From Lepas anatifera (taxonomy: Eukaryota; Arthropoda; Thecostraca; Lepadidae), in assembly GCA_034440635.1 (NCBI GenBank), contig JAOTON010001493.1, positions 1 through 64,000 of the forward strand: 64,000 nucleotides of DNA, written 5' to 3'. Made by a program: the position numbers and the translations under genes. Positions 45,846 through 58,064 of this stretch are shown here, one piece after another. Below the pieces are notes generated by a model. The model had not been told where the DNA came from, did not search any database, and was given only the letters and a program-made list of their open reading frames with translations. Position 1 is the stretch's first letter; each line of letters opens with the position of its first letter.

Positions 45846-46746
45846 GCATAGACGGATCCAGGACCTCCAATCGGGATAGGGCACATGGTCGTAGGAGGGG
45901 AGACGCCACCCGTACCAGGGAGCGCCACTTTTGAACGGCAAACCATATCAGATTAGCGCCAAACCCTGTGGTGGAGACGCCGATAGTCCCATCCCTGGGG
46001 GTTGGGGAAGTGGCATTTCAATGGGGTGCCATCGACCTATCAGGTAGGCTGTTTGAAAGAAATCACGTTGTTCTGGGTGACGTCATGCGGTACTTTAACC
46101 GATTGAGCGATAATTTTGTATACATCTTCGGCCGTTATATTACGGAAGGTCAGTCTACTTCATCCCTTTGCCTGCCCCCACCTGGGCTGTTTTGATAACC
46201 CAGGACTGCCAGGAGAATCACTTCTGCCCCTGCTATGACCTCGAGAACAGAGGTGGGGGCACAGTCGGCTGGGCCGGTGCGTCTCCGAGCGTTTGGCTCG
46301 ACGCGGCTTTCTGAAACCCGCTGCGGGCCCGGCATGTGACAAACACACCCAAATTCGCGTAAATATGTGTAATAAATACCATGATCAGCAGCATCATCAC
46401 CACCTGATGAAACATAACTATATGTGTAATATTTCTGGTTTTCAGATTGATGCTACACCCAAAGTGCTGGCTCATACAAGCATATATAAAGCACACGGTC
46501 TAATGTTCAATACATTGAAGCCTTGAGACACTCTTGGCTTCCGATAACAGATAAAACTGCGGTTGGTTAAGTGATTTGCACTTATGAAGCTCACAGAGTT
46601 GGTCTGTGGTTAAATGTGTGAGATATTCAAAGTCCAATTCGCAGCGTGTCTGTCGCTTTATTGACACTGTACTAGTTCCCTATCAGGGGTGAAGTGAGAG
46701 GGTGTGGCCGGGTTATTCCGGTGCAGTCGAACCGTCGCTCATTCGA

Positions 46747-47402
46747 GGGCCGCTCATAAATTATGGCACGCTTTTTCGATGTGTGTTCGAGCTCCCCCTC
46801 TTGCCACGTAACGACACGTCACATTTCAGCCATACCTCCCCCAAGAAGGGTGACGTAATGTATGAACAAAAATCACGGCCCCTCTTTTTTATGTGGTTTC
46901 GATACTCCCCATGACATGTAACGTCACTTTTTGACGTCCAAGACGTCCACTTTTGTCCTTTTTGACGGCCAATATTTTAGATCCGCCTTCAAAAAGAGTG
47001 GCTGGAATCTTCATGCGCTCTGGAGAGGGACCAGTGAGCGCTGGTTAGACTGGTTCTGTCAGGAATAGAACAATGGAATACAAGGACAAGCGTGCTTCTG
47101 TATGTTTTAGATGTTGCGATATAAAAGTATGGCACCCGGTGATTATTTTGTATTTCAGACATTAGGAGATTTCATGCTACGAAAGGTGCAGTGCGCCTGC
47201 GTTTTTTAAAATGAATCCGGAAAATTTACCAAACCACAACTTAACAGTAAAAACAGGGCCCCAAAAAAATGTCAGCGGGAAAAGACCACCCCGTGTGATA
47301 GCACGTCACCTTTCGTCAACCCCTTCCCCCACGTCACGGCACGTCATGTTTCGGCTGACCCCTCCCCCTCGGAGCGTGACGTAATTTATGACCGCCCCCT
47401 TA
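46747..47402. mobile_element. MITE with CATAAATTA inverted ends (Tc1/mariner-like)
   Basis: Left end GGGCCGCTCATAAATTATGG, right end GCGTGACGTAATTTATGACC followed by GCCCCCTTA. Similar GGGCCGTTCATAAATTACG ends are common in mariner-like MITEs of invertebrates (recalled, unchecked). Several TGACGT/ACGTCA boxes inside. Positions 47403-48975 of the same intron show no other feature. Confidence 0.6.
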
Positions 47403-48975
47403 CACCTGGGTGTAGCCGGCGTGTCTGTCTCGTCATCCCTGTGATGAGTGCCGCTGGGTCACTGGGGCGGATCGCCAAACAAATCGCTGGGACGGTCACA
47501 GGGGAGAATGGACACACGATGGTGTTTGAACCAGTAAGCATTTGAGCAAATAGCACTCGACCATCAAGTGCTTTGGGAAGATTTAATGATCATTTAATGA
47601 GAACAATCATATTTTGATTACTGTGTCAATTGGGACTTCCGTAGTTCACTAATTACAACTGACAGCATTTCACAAGTCACACACCGTGTATACCTATGAG
47701 AAATGCATATCTCTGGGGAATATGGCGACCAAAGTAATGAATGGATCCAGCTTGAACGGTTTTTTGCGGGAGAACGTTCCACTCCCCGCTGAATTTTGGG
47801 AGAAATGAGTTCAATGGTATGCTGTCTTGCTGCGAGGTACCAAAAACGGTCGGCTGTGCCCCGGACGGGAACGTTGTGGCACTGGTCGTCTGGATGTGAA
47901 CGACGCGAAAGTGTCAATGAATACTATTTATGTGAACAGAGAACACCAGGGCCAGGAGTTCTGGGGAATAGAAGAAAAGGTTTAAACAATGTCTATTTTG
48001 GACGCCCCTACATCCGATATCCAAAATTTTGAAGTTGCCATCTTTTAAAAGGAGCCTAGCTTAAAAAGTCAATCCCACCTCGATTTTTTTAATTGGGCGG
48101 GTGGATTTTGAGATCTTAGGGGGGCCAAATAAGCCTCCGACAGGAAGAGGGGTAGCCAGGAGCATGACAGGAATAGTGTTAGAGCGAATGTGGCAGCTTG
48201 AGGCAGTTTTTTCCTGGACTAATTTTAGGGGTATTTATATTGAAAATGATGAATCAGACCTTATCACTGTTGACAAGCTTATCATAAGGTTAATTTTTCT
48301 TTAAATTCTCTTTGCATGAGGTAGAAAACATCCACATTGGCGTGACCTCTTCATATGGTAGCACGTGATACTGCCACATACAATGCAATTAAGTCATGCT
48401 GCCATATACAATTGGCTGCTCCATACAAGAATACGAACACAAATGGAGTGTTTTTAAGCTCAAACAGGATAATATGAGGACCTAAAGTGATGCTTAAAAA
48501 TGTTGTTAATTTTCATAAGATATCAAAACATATTTGACGTTTGAAACTAGTCATCCAAGCAAGTTATACCCATTTACAATCGCAGCACGTAGGTTTTAAA
48601 GAGGTCCAAACAATCGAAATTGGTCCGCACAGCGCACGCAATGCAGCTTGAGTGGACGTCACTCTCCCTGCAACTCATACCACGCCACCACCCAGAAGGG
48701 GAGGTGGTGGGTGGGCAGCCAGTTTTTACACCTTTTCTCCACGAACGGTAAAGTCTGGGCAAATGTAAATTGTATAATGTGTTTCTTTCGGCATGGTCTC
48801 CCACATGTCTGTCTCAGTTCAAATCCCATTATGAAGTTGCCACATTCCCCTAAAGAAGTTGCCACTTCCCTATGTATTTTTCCCGATGCATACGTGTGTC
48901 GCAAGTGCATCGGAAGTAACTCAGAAATAGACGAGTAATTTTTAGCTGTATTTGTCTTCTGTTGCTCGCACTCAC

Positions 48976-49087
48976 CATCAAATGCATCCGACTTGTTTCC
49001 TTCCAGGTCACTGCGAATCAGGAAGTGGTCCAGGAAGTCTCGAGGTGACGTCACATCCAGGCTCGCGCGGTGCTCCTCAATCTGAGT
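48976..49087 (-). CDS. P450 exon, residues 185-221
   Basis: TQIEEHRASLD then SPRDFLDHFLIR is the CYP2 G/H-helix segment (family pattern EH..., PRDFID). Acceptor TTTAATTTCCAG before ACTCAG, donor TTTGATG before GTGAGTG. 112 bp, phase 0 to 1. No tandem repeat at its edges, though a 25-bp minisatellite lies about 460 bp upstream. Confidence 0.95.
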
Positions 49088-49546
49088 CTGGAAATTAAAG
49101 ACAATGCGTTGAAACCTCCGCTTAAGCTCTCGCCATATGTCTATGCGTTTGGCATGCACGTCATATGAGGAAACCCGTTTCAATCATTAGATATCATATA
49201 CACCTAATTTTCTATATGGTCCAATCTATAAATTTGTAAATTGTAAAATTGTAAATCTGTAAGTGTGGATATATGATTACCTCAGCGGAAACGGCTTCCT
49301 TGTAGAAAAGCTGCATTATCCAAACACAAAGAGAGCTCGCCAGCTTTGTTTGGGCATTTCCCAAGCGCAGAGTGTCGGGTGGATAAGGTTCAGACGGGGA
49401 CTGAAGGCAACTCTCGCTTCAGAAAAGTCGCGGGGAAACACCAACGGTTTGTTGAAGCGATGTTGAGATGAAGGCAGCTGTGTGCTGAGGTCAGCTTTCT
49501 GAGACGGTCTAATTAAAGTTTGGCCAGTAGCAGCCCGCGGGGCCCA

Positions 49547-49720
49547 GTCTGTCACGGAGTAGTCTGGCCAAGTCTGTTACTGGATATTACTGGACAATTC
49601 TGTCACTGAGTAGTCTGGCCAAAAATGTCACTGTGTATTCTGGGCCAATGCTGTCACTGAGTATTCTGACCAAGTACGTCACTGAGTAATCTGGCCCAGT
49701 CTCTCACTGAGCAACTTGTG
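49547..49720. repeat. 25-bp minisatellite, about 7 copies
   Basis: CTGTCACTGAGTAGTCTGGCCAA-type units every 25 bp, inside a P450 intron. Confidence 0.85.
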
Positions 49721-50154
49721 GAAATAAAAATTAGCTATTTAACACGTTTATATGTACTTTCCACGATGCATTAAAACCTGTATTTTTTACTTTGTCACGC
49801 ACATTTTTCTCACTTTGAACCTATTTCTTCCAGTAAATAAAACACACCTACTTGACTTTTTTAGCCACGGGATTCTAACATGAATAACCTAGATTGGAAA
49901 ATGTTTAGCATGTATTAGATTGGGGATTTTATATTATTATTAAAATTGTATACAGTTTTATTTCTGACCGGAGTCGCCGTATAATTAGACAGTATACACT
50001 GCTTTCTGCCGTATCCTGTGTAAGCTTAAGGGTCCATATCACTGGCCGATCTAGGGACTTGCGTGAATATAGTGGCGAGAGCGCAAACACAGTGGCAAAG
50101 GCAGTCTATAAACAGGGCAATCTAAAACAACACCGGCCGACCAAAATGTATAGT

Positions 50155-51660
50155 TTGATATGTTTATTTGTTTATGTTTATTTGTTTATTAAACATAATC
50201 ACCAACAGGCTGATGCCCACCAACAGGTGAAGTCAGGTATTAAAACTCTCTCACCAAAAACTAACACATACACATAAACATGTCCGAAACACCCTAGTGC
50301 TAAAAACATACAAATGAGTAAAATGGGTGCTGTAAAATAAAGTTATTAAAATAGTTTGAGCTCATTCCCTCTTCATATATTTGGTGCACATATACCTTGG
50401 TGACGTCACACTCTTAGGTCCCTTATGTACTCCACAACGCGAGCTCTAAAAATGCTATAGGTATCAACAAAAAAATCGGAGTTGATCATGGTCAAAAACC
50501 TATTAGCAGATTTTGGTATCCGGCACAGAAACCCCGAGGCAACCGTGTTTACACGGCCGCGTGGCTCGGCGAAAAGTCGCAGGTTGCGGGTGGAGCGGGG
50601 TGGAACATGAAGGCCAAAACAGTTCAGAAGAGTTTGAGAGGAAATTTTTGAGAAAATATTGCTTTCAGAAACAGAAGATCGTGTTGAACTCTCCTTGCAG
50701 CAAGAGACTGGACGCCGAAATGCCGAAGAAGTGAATGGTAATTCAAAGTGCCGCAAGACTGAGAAGTATGAGAATTTAGCCACATCAAGAATTTGTGTTG
50801 TACCCGCTCGACCCGTTCGGCATGGGATTTGGCTACACCAGCCCAGACTACACTACCGAACTCCAAAACAGACCGAACGTTCGCGTTATATGTTGTGAGC
50901 AGTGTTTTGGTATTGAAATTTGTTGAGCGCAGGCCGGTTTGAAAAGATCGAATTAGCAGTCCTAGTGATTTGTTGGCCTGTCGTGTTATGCCAGAAACGT
51001 GGGATGAGAAATTCAGTTTTGAGTCAATGATTATTCCTAAGTCACGGATTTCTTCAACAGACTCTAGGCGAGTGTTTCCGATGTAGTACGTTGTCTGGAC
51101 CGGTGTCCGCCTGAGGGTCAACGTAATGTTTTTTACATTTGGATGGGTTAAGTTTTAGACCCCATCTGACGGACCACTGATGCAGGTGGCTCAGGTCCCT
51201 CTGCAGCAAGAGTCCGTCAGATGGCTGCTTGATTGTTCGAAAAATTTTGGCATCATCTGCATAACGGAGACAACTAGACTCAATTTCAGCCGGAAGATCG
51301 TTGATGAAGAGTGCGAACAAGAGAGGAGCATTTAGAGAGCCCTCAGGCACCCCTGAGCTGACGTTTTTCCACTCTGAGGTTTTTCCATTAAGAACGACCC
51401 TCTGGCGGCGGTCGGAGAGATACGAGATAAACCAATTTAGGGCTGAATCTTTCAAATGATAGGAATTTCGGAGTTTGTAGATCAGGAGTTTGTGATTGAC
51501 ACTTTGAAAAGCGGCCGAGAAATCTGTGTAAATAGCGTCCGTCTGGTATCCATCCGAAACGGCCTTCCACGCCGAATCAAGAAAAACAGACAGATTGCTG
51601 ACGCACGACCTGCGAGGAACGAATACTGCCTCAACTGCCTCTTAAAATCGTAGGCTGATT
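50155..51660 (-). mobile_element. 5'-truncated LINE (CR1/Jockey-like) in P450 intron
   Basis: Minus-strand reading gives reverse-transcriptase motif A (IYTDFSAAFQSVNHKLL, about 51530-51480), the GVPEGS..PLLFALFINDLP block (about 51345-51290) and the catalytic YADDAKIF (about 51265-51240). The C-terminal region follows, with VVWAGVAKSH, RVQHKFLMWL, RRVQHDLL, CFGLHVPPRSTRN and FRARVVEYIRDL, ending at the stop near 50406. The 3' UTR ends with GTTGGTGATTATGTTTAATA and AAACAAATAAACA units (50195-50155), matching the tail style of the LINE at 1-862. A 1-bp insertion in an A-run near 51125 and a second frame break near 50650 make it inactive. Same orientation as the P450 gene. Confidence 0.88.
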
Positions 51661-51669
51661 TTAAGAGGC
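51627..51669. repeat. Perfect 18-bp hairpin at LINE 5' junction
   Basis: CAACTGCCTCTTAAAATC and its exact inverse GATTTTAAGAGGCAGTTG are separated by 7 bases, exactly where the LINE homology stops. Confidence 0.85.
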
Positions 51670-51929
51670 AGTTGCGAAAAATTTAGAGCATACGCGTCAG
51701 TAAGGGAGACAGGGAAGGGAGGGGAGGGTGTCAGAGCCATTGGTGTCAGAGCCATTTGCCATTTGCTGGAATGGTTGTAACTATTCCCACTTCCATACAC
51801 GAATTCCTCATTCCAGCCAGAATGGTGAAAACAGCAGGAGTTTGTAACTGGTTTACAGGGAATGCGACAAGGATGCAAAATCACTTAGCACGCCTCCTTC
51901 CGCAACTTCCCTAAAGTTTAATTTTGAGT

Positions 51930-52265
51930 CATTTTAATTCAGTTCCCCAGACCAGGCCAAGTGATCTGACCTCTGAAAGTGTTTCAAGGGACACCAGTGA
52001 ATGCAGGTTTAATCTATTGACATCATATATGTAATGCACCAGCGATATACTTCATTTCCAATTTGGAGAGCTCATGACCCGTAGCATGACCCGTAGGTCA
52101 TCCATATAGAAATTCCCGTTATCACAACTTGTGGTACTCAATGGTACACCATGGGATGTAAACATTATACTAATAGACGAAGCCTGTTTTCACTTGAGCC
52201 TCTCGAAATATTTTGGAAGCCGAGGCGACCTGATCTATCCTGGTGGCTTGACCTGAGATTATCCA
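51930..52265 (-). mobile_element. Decayed family C/D relic
   Basis: The boxes CAGACCAGGCCAAGTGATCTGACC, TGACCCGTAGGTCATC and CTGGTGGCTTGACCTGAG-like, in order, match the internal part of family C/D; no ends left. Confidence 0.4.
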
Positions 52266-52367
52266 GCTGAAATCTATCGATAAAACAGTTGCACAATAGA
52301 TAAAGGTTCAGTACAGTGGCGTTTCGTACCAGCAAGGGGCCTCATGCAAAACACATGTCTGCTGAAG

Positions 52368-52477
52368 CTCACCCTGAAGAGCTGCACCAGCTCGTCTTTG
52401 GCCGTGACGACGCCGGCGTAAACTCACCCTGAAGAGCTGCACCAGCTCGTCTCTGGCCGTGACGACGCCGGCGTAAA
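52368..52477. repeat. 55-bp tandem duplication of P450 exon end and donor
   Basis: CTCACCCTGAAGAGCTGCAC starts at 52368 and 52423. The two units differ by very few bases. Each contains the coding end (AGCTGGTGCAGCTCTTCAGG in inverse) and the GTGAG donor. Confidence 0.97.
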
Positions 52478-52608
52478 GGTCTCCGCCCAGTGGTCTCCAA
52501 ACGGCGCCGGCGAACGTCCTCACTATCCCGCTGAGGTCCGAGGAGCTTCTCAGGAAACTCTGCAGCGCCCGCATGATGATTTGAATACCACTGTCGTCAT
52601 GCTTGAAT
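52428..52608 (-). CDS. P450 exon, residues 124-184
   Basis: Begins FKHDDSGIQIIMRALQ, the family's F-helix lead-in, and ends with DELVQLFR. Acceptor TCCCTCGGCAG before ATTCAAG, donor CTTCAGG before GTGAGTT. 181 bp, phase 2 to 0. A 55-bp tandem duplication repeats the exon end and the donor. A second donor of equal quality lies 55 bp downstream (last exon base would be 52373) and would shift the frame. Confidence 0.95.
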
Positions 52609-53584
52609 CTGCCGAGGGAAAAGGCGAAGAGGTTAGTAAAGACCCTACCAATACTGATATGGGAGAATATCGGTTGAAAATGCTAAACATGTCAGAACTG
52701 AGGAAAGACATCCTTTGAGGTGCAAATAATCCCTGCGACGCTATCCAAATCGGGTACCTAAAAGTTCAAGAAACAATCAACTAGATAAAATGAAAATGAA
52801 ATCAGATCAACCCCAAATAATAACTTTCTCACTTTCTTAAGAATCTACTTTATATGCCCTACGATAAGGTAATGGTACCCTACAGACCTGCTGTGCATAA
52901 ACAGTGCGGGTAAATACATAGCAACCGGTGCTGTTCCATTAACAACATATTGCCATCCAAAACCTGCCGAGAGAGTTCGGAGAGTTGCAGCAGTAGTTTT
53001 AGTTTTGCTGCACATGACGCCCCGGAATGAGTGGTCTCGATCAGTGGGCCTGTTGCCCTGTTATAACACACACACAGTGTGTTCTAAGCCCTTAAGCCTG
53101 CAATGGATGACGCCTGCAGTAATCCTCGCGATGTCTCGAGTGTCGATAAGGGGGCGATCGTCCTACTTCTGTTTCAAGTGCCGGGAATTTGTCTAGAGTT
53201 AGATCCCCTGGGGCAGCGCGATTATTTCGGAGCTGATCAACCCATTAACTGGCAGACAAAAGACGTCAAATCTAAAACTGCTGGATGGAATTCCGGGGGA
53301 TCAAATTACTCTTTGTTCAGAGAATTTGCGGGATCTTGAACTCGGGTCAGTCGTACTAAAAGCAGACATTTTAAACACTACACCAACGCACAGTGAAACA
53401 GCTGGGCCAAAAACCAGGTTAAAATCTCCAAAAGATACATTCCAGATATTGTTTCGAGCGGATATTATACGTTTAATAATTTATTGATACAAGGACAAAC
53501 GGAGTGTCTTCATTTAGCGAGCTACGTCGATTTCAAAGGAGATGAAACATGTAACTTTTCCTACGTTGCTTCATACCAATTTAC

Positions 53585-53710
53585 CCAGAATAATAATAAT
53601 AATAAATAAGTAATATAAATTTAAATTTAAAATTTATTTAATTTAAAATTTAAATATAATTTTAATTTAATAATATTTAAATATAAATATATGGGTAATA
53701 TAAATTTACC
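53585..53710. repeat. AT-rich palindromic stretch
   Basis: AATAAT units followed by AAATTTAAATTTAAAATTTA-type self-complementary sequence. Intronic. Confidence 0.8.
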
Positions 53711-53737
53711 CAGAATAAGAATAATACCCAGAAACAA

Positions 53738-53948
53738 AATACCCAGGTAGCTCAGCTGGTAGAGCGTTTGTCCCCAGCCCCTCTCAGAAAACCATGCAGT
53801 GGCAGTGCACCGGTGAAAGCCTGGGATCGGTTACCCTGAGGCGTTCCGGTGCTCAAAATTACCCGACGTACAGGTCGACTGGCAACTGACTGGCGAGAGG
53901 GTGACCTGAGCGGGGCGGCCGTCTCTGTGCTTTGTGGGCATTAAACTT
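53738..53948 (+). mobile_element. tRNA-headed SINE-like element
   Basis: Begins CCCAGGTAGCTCAGCTGGTA, a good box A, with a weak box B-like GGGATCGGTTACCC about 90 bp later and a GC-rich body ending TTTGTGGGCATTAAA. Not a tRNA gene because the cloverleaf cannot close. Confidence 0.55.
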
Positions 53949-54624
53949 TTACTTCTCAATTAACCCTTCATTGTGGGAGTGGCTCGTTCGGAATGGCTGG
54001 AACGCAGTTTCCCTGATAAGTCTCTTGATGGCTTTAGTCAGGCTTCGACCCCAAAAGCCAAACAAGCTATAACTTGAAAACATTAAAAAGCTGCCGGAAT
54101 CTTGCCTAAAAAATGACATTATTTTAAACGAGAATAACAAATGCCCACACCGGGACCTACATTGTATAAGTGTGTAGCTGCAAGCTTCGAGACGTCTGTG
54201 GCTTTCTGGCCAGAAAAATCGGATCCAGCTGGTCCTAACAACATGGTGAGATTGGTTTAAAACGATGTGTTTTGAAAACACGAATTTCCACGCAAATCCT
54301 TAAGTCGGCACGAAGGCACCATCAAAACCAGCTAGCAGAGCATATCGAATGATTGGGGAAGTGTCCTCTTTACATATGTGACATTATTAGGTCGGCATCC
54401 GACGACCAAATAAAAAGTTGTAACGGTTTTAGTGAGTGCATGTCCTGCCAATAGTTGACGGTTGAGGCTACGCCCCGGCCGCCAGGCGGCGCACACCGGC
54501 AAAGCATGAAGCACAAATCTGATAATGTACCTAAGTATTAAATAAAACAAACAGGAGCATCAATACAAGAAGGGGGCCAGGGGACTCACCTGCACTAGTC
54601 TAAAGCATCACTGGTTTAATGGAA

Positions 54625-56492
54625 GTTTTCCAGTGACCATCTCCCACAGTACGTTCTACCCACTGTTTCCCGGTAACGATCTCCCACAGTACGTTGTACC
54701 CACTGTTTCCCGGTGATTGACTCCCACAGTACGTTGTACCCACTGTTTCCCGGTGATTAACTCCCACAGTACGTTGTACCCACTATTTCCCGGTGATTAG
54801 CTCCCACAGTACGTTGTACCCACTATTTCCCAGTGACGATCTCCCACAGTACGTTGTACCCACTGTTTCCCGGTTAACTCCCACAGTACGTTGTACCCAC
54901 TATTTCCCAGTGACGATCTCCCACAGTACATTGTACCCACTGTTTCCGGTTTTTAACTCCCACAGTACGTTGTACCCACTATTTCCCAGTGGCGATCTCC
55001 CACAGTACGTTGTACCCACTGTTTCCCGGTTAACTCCCACAGTACGTTGTACCCACTATTTCCAGTGACGATCTCCCACAGTACATTGTACCCACTGTTT
55101 CCGGTTTTTAACTCCCACAGTACGTTGTACCCACTATTTCCCAGTGGCGATCTCCCACAGTACGTTGTACCCACTGTTTCCCGGTGATTAACTCCCACAG
55201 TACGTTGTACCCACTGTTTCCCGGTGACGATCTCCCACAGTACGTTGTACCCACTGTTTCCCAGTGACCATCTCCCACAGTACGTTGTACCCACTGTTGC
55301 CCGGTGATTAACTCCCACAGTACGTTGTACCCACTGTTTCCCGGTGATTAACTCCCACAGTACGTTGTACCCACTATTTCCCGGTGACGATCTCCCACAG
55401 TACGTTGTACCCACTGTTTCCCGGTTATTAACTCCCACAGTACGTTGTACCCACTATTTCCCAGTGACGATCTCCAACAGTACGTTGTACCCACTGTTTC
55501 CCGGTTATTAACTCCCACAGTATGTTGTACCCACTATTTCCTAGTGACGATCTCCCACAGTACGTTGTACCCACTGTTTCCCGGTTATTAACTCCCACAA
55601 TACGTTGTACCCACTGTTTCCCGGTAACGATCTCCCACAGTACGTTGTACCCACTATTTCCCGGTTATTAACTCCCACAGTACGTTGTACCCACTATTTC
55701 CCAGTGACGATCTCCCACAGTACGTTGTACCCACTGTTTCCCGGTTATTAACTCCCACAGTACGTTGTACCCACTGTTTCCCAGTGACCATCTCCCACAG
55801 TACGTTGTACCCACTGTTGCCCGATGATTAACTCCCACAGTACGTTGCACCCACTGTTTCCCGGTGATTAACTCCCACAGTACGTTGTACCCACTGTTTC
55901 CCGGTGATTAACTCCCACAGTACGTTGTACCCACTATTTCCCAGTGACGATCTCCCACAGTACGTTGTACCCACTGTTTCCCGGTGATTAACTCCCACAG
56001 TACGTTGTACCCACTATTTCCCAGTGACGATCTCCCACAGTACGTTGTACCCACTGTTTCCCGGTGATTAACTCCCACAGTACGTTGTACCCACTATTTC
56101 CAGTGACCATCTCCCACAGTACGTTGTACCCACTGTTGCCCGATGATTAACTCCCACAGTACGTTGACCCACTGTTTCCCGGTGATTAACTCCCACAGTA
56201 CGTTGTACCCACTATTTCCCGGTGACGATCTCCAACAGTACGTTGTACCCACCGTTTCCCGGTTATTAACTCCCACAGTATGTTGTACCCACTATTTCCC
56301 GGTAACGATCTCCCACAGTACGTTGTACCCACTGTTTCCCGGTTATTAACTCCCACAATACGTTGTACCCACTGTTTCCCGGTAACGATCTCCCACAGTA
56401 CGTTGTACCCACTATTTCCCGGTTATTAACTCCCACAGTACGTTGTGCCCACTGTTTCCCGGTAACGATCTCCCACAGTACGTTGTACCCAC
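54625..56492. repeat. 40-bp array made of P450 exon end plus donor, about 47 copies
   Basis: The unit on the minus strand is AACGTACTGTGGGAGATCGT then CACCGGGAAACA then GTGGGTAC. This is identical in order to the last 32 bp of the exon 56493-56608 plus its first 8 intron bases. Two unit types tend to alternate: one exon-like (GAGATCGTC), the other with GAGTTAATAAC or GAGTTAATCAC, giving an 80-bp higher-order period in places. A few units are 36-39 bp. The GT of the donor is kept in all copies I checked. Confidence 0.97.
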
Positions 56493-56608
56493 TGTTTTCC
56501 GGTGACGATCTCCCACAGTACGTTGAGCACGTGGACGTTGAAGAAGCTGTTGACTTCTACCGTCTGGCCGGGCTCCAGACAGTGTAGGCGACCTAGCAGC
56601 TGCGTAAC
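56493..56608 (-). CDS. P450 exon, residues 86-123 (D/E-helix)
   Basis: Encodes VTQLLGRL, GQTVEVNSFFNVHVLNVLW and EIVTGKQ, the D-E helix stretch of CYP2 proteins (family pattern N-LW-I-G-RF). Acceptor TTATTTCAG before GTTACG. The donor is AAAACA before GTGGGTAC; the split codon CA|A gives Gln, followed by FKHDD in the next exon. The last 32 bp of this exon and the first 8 bp of its intron form the unit of the long 40-bp array that follows at once. Confidence 0.95.
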
Positions 56609-56954
56609 CTGAAATAACCACGTCACAGACGGGTGACTGACCGCTTCAACTTGGCCGAGGTGATGGGAACATTCTGAGGCAAATTGTGAAGAATGGATCG
56701 CTTCGGTGTGATGCCAATTTATACATCCCCGTGAATGAAATGGCTGAGTATGATAAGCAATGGTTTAAGTGCAAGAAATTGACTGACAGACTGTCAAACT
56801 GTGCAGACTGGGACTGACAGGGCCGTCAAACTCCACGTATGGCTGCCAGCCCCAGGGGCGTCTCCAGATTCTGGCTTCACGAGATAAACTAACATAATAT
56901 TGAAACAACAGGGGTTTGAAGGGAGTTTTAAGATAAATCTGGGACTTGCAGGCG

Positions 56955-57430
56955 CACCCAATGGTGTGTCTGTACGCCTTGTTTACATGCAGTGGCGTTT
57001 TGGCTATTCCCAGGCTGGGCAGAAGCCGGCCAAGATGCCCGCTGCTAGGACTGACTTTTTGGGAGCAGGCTGGAAGATCAGGCTACATCACCAATAGAGT
57101 CTTTTCGGAACTCAACTTACAATAGTTTTGAACACAAAATCCAGTGTTGTCTTGAAACCCCACTCGTCTTGCTGCTTGCCGCGCTTGGCAGACAAAGCAA
57201 GCGCTCATCCGCCAACGTGGTGAGTGGGGTTTAAAGACAATACTCGATTTGTTGCTCTAAAAAGATGGGGGTGGAATCCAAAAGAAAACAACCGCTCTTC
57301 GTGCTGTAGCTCATTTTCCCAGCCTGCCCCCCCAAAAGTCGACCCTGGCACCGTGCACGTTGTCCGGCTCCATGGGCTTGCCAATTCCGCCGCTCGTGTA
57401 AGCGTGTCTGTAGGCGCCTCTGCTTGACTG
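56955..57430. mobile_element. Foldback element, arms about 190 bp, intronic
   Basis: The left arm (56955-57170) pairs with the right arm (57215-57430). Examples: TTGTCTTGAAACCCCACTC with GAGTGGGGTTTAAAGACAA, and CTGACTTTTTGGGAGCAGGCTGG with CAGCCTGCCCCCCCAAAAG. Arms are diverged. No coding capacity. Confidence 0.7.
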
Positions 57431-57951
57431 GCAGGCTGGTTAGCGGTGTTATCTGCGTACTGGCCGAGGGTTCTAACTCAACCACACATCACCTCATCAG
57501 ACACACTGTATACGTGTTGTATTAAGCTTGACCAAACGGTAACTGAATCGACACGTGTGCCATACTGGACTCGAGACGTTAGTCAATTAATCACACATTA
57601 AACAAGTGTTTTACTAGGCTGAAACAGACAGTCCCCTGATCTGACACGTGAGGTGTGTTTGGCAAGAAAAGGAAGGACATGTTCAAATCCTCAATCACTA
57701 TAAATCAACAGCTCGCCGCAGGATCACTTCGTCCGGATATTGTCTTTGTTCTGATATTCTTTGGCATATCCTTCCCCGTCTGAGCACTGGCGGGGAAAAG
57801 GGGGAGAGGGGGAGCAAGGGACTATGGCCGTCCCTTAAATGGCGAAATTTTGGCCAGTTTTGTTAAAAACACTACATTTTTACGATTTCTCCCGAGTTTC
57901 TCCCCAAACGGCGCTCCTGCGCCCGCCCCTGCGCCTGAGTGACGTACACAC

Positions 57952-58064
57952 CTGATGTTGAACAACATCTTCCAGGGATGACTTTCCCATGCCCAGGTCG
58001 CGGAGATGGTGCAGGGCGAAGCGTCGCTGGGCGGACCAGACGGGACCTTCGTTCAATAACACGC
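57952..58064 (-). CDS. P450 exon, residues 48-85 (C-helix)
   Basis: Encodes the C-helix WSAQRR motif (W57..R61, which contacts a haem propionate in the family) followed by FALHHLRDLGMGKSSLE, a hallmark of the CYP2 clan. Acceptor TGCCCCCAG before GCGTGTT, donor CATCAG before GTGTGTA. 113 bp, phase 1 to 0. No tandem repeat at its edges. Confidence 0.95.

Noticed and set aside
48101..48304. Short ORF resembling a TTAA-element end (GATCTTAGGGGGGCCAAAT)
   Set aside because: Only a brief resemblance to family C/A subterminal sequence, without matching TTAA ends.
50624..51121. Independent 165-residue gene
   Set aside because: It is the C-terminal part of the LINE reverse transcriptase after a 1-bp frameshift.
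54625..56492. CRISPR-like array of regularly spaced repeats
   Set aside because: There are no unique spacers; the whole 40-bp unit repeats and derives from a eukaryotic exon. The same reasoning applies to the 43-, 33-, 77- and 72-bp arrays.
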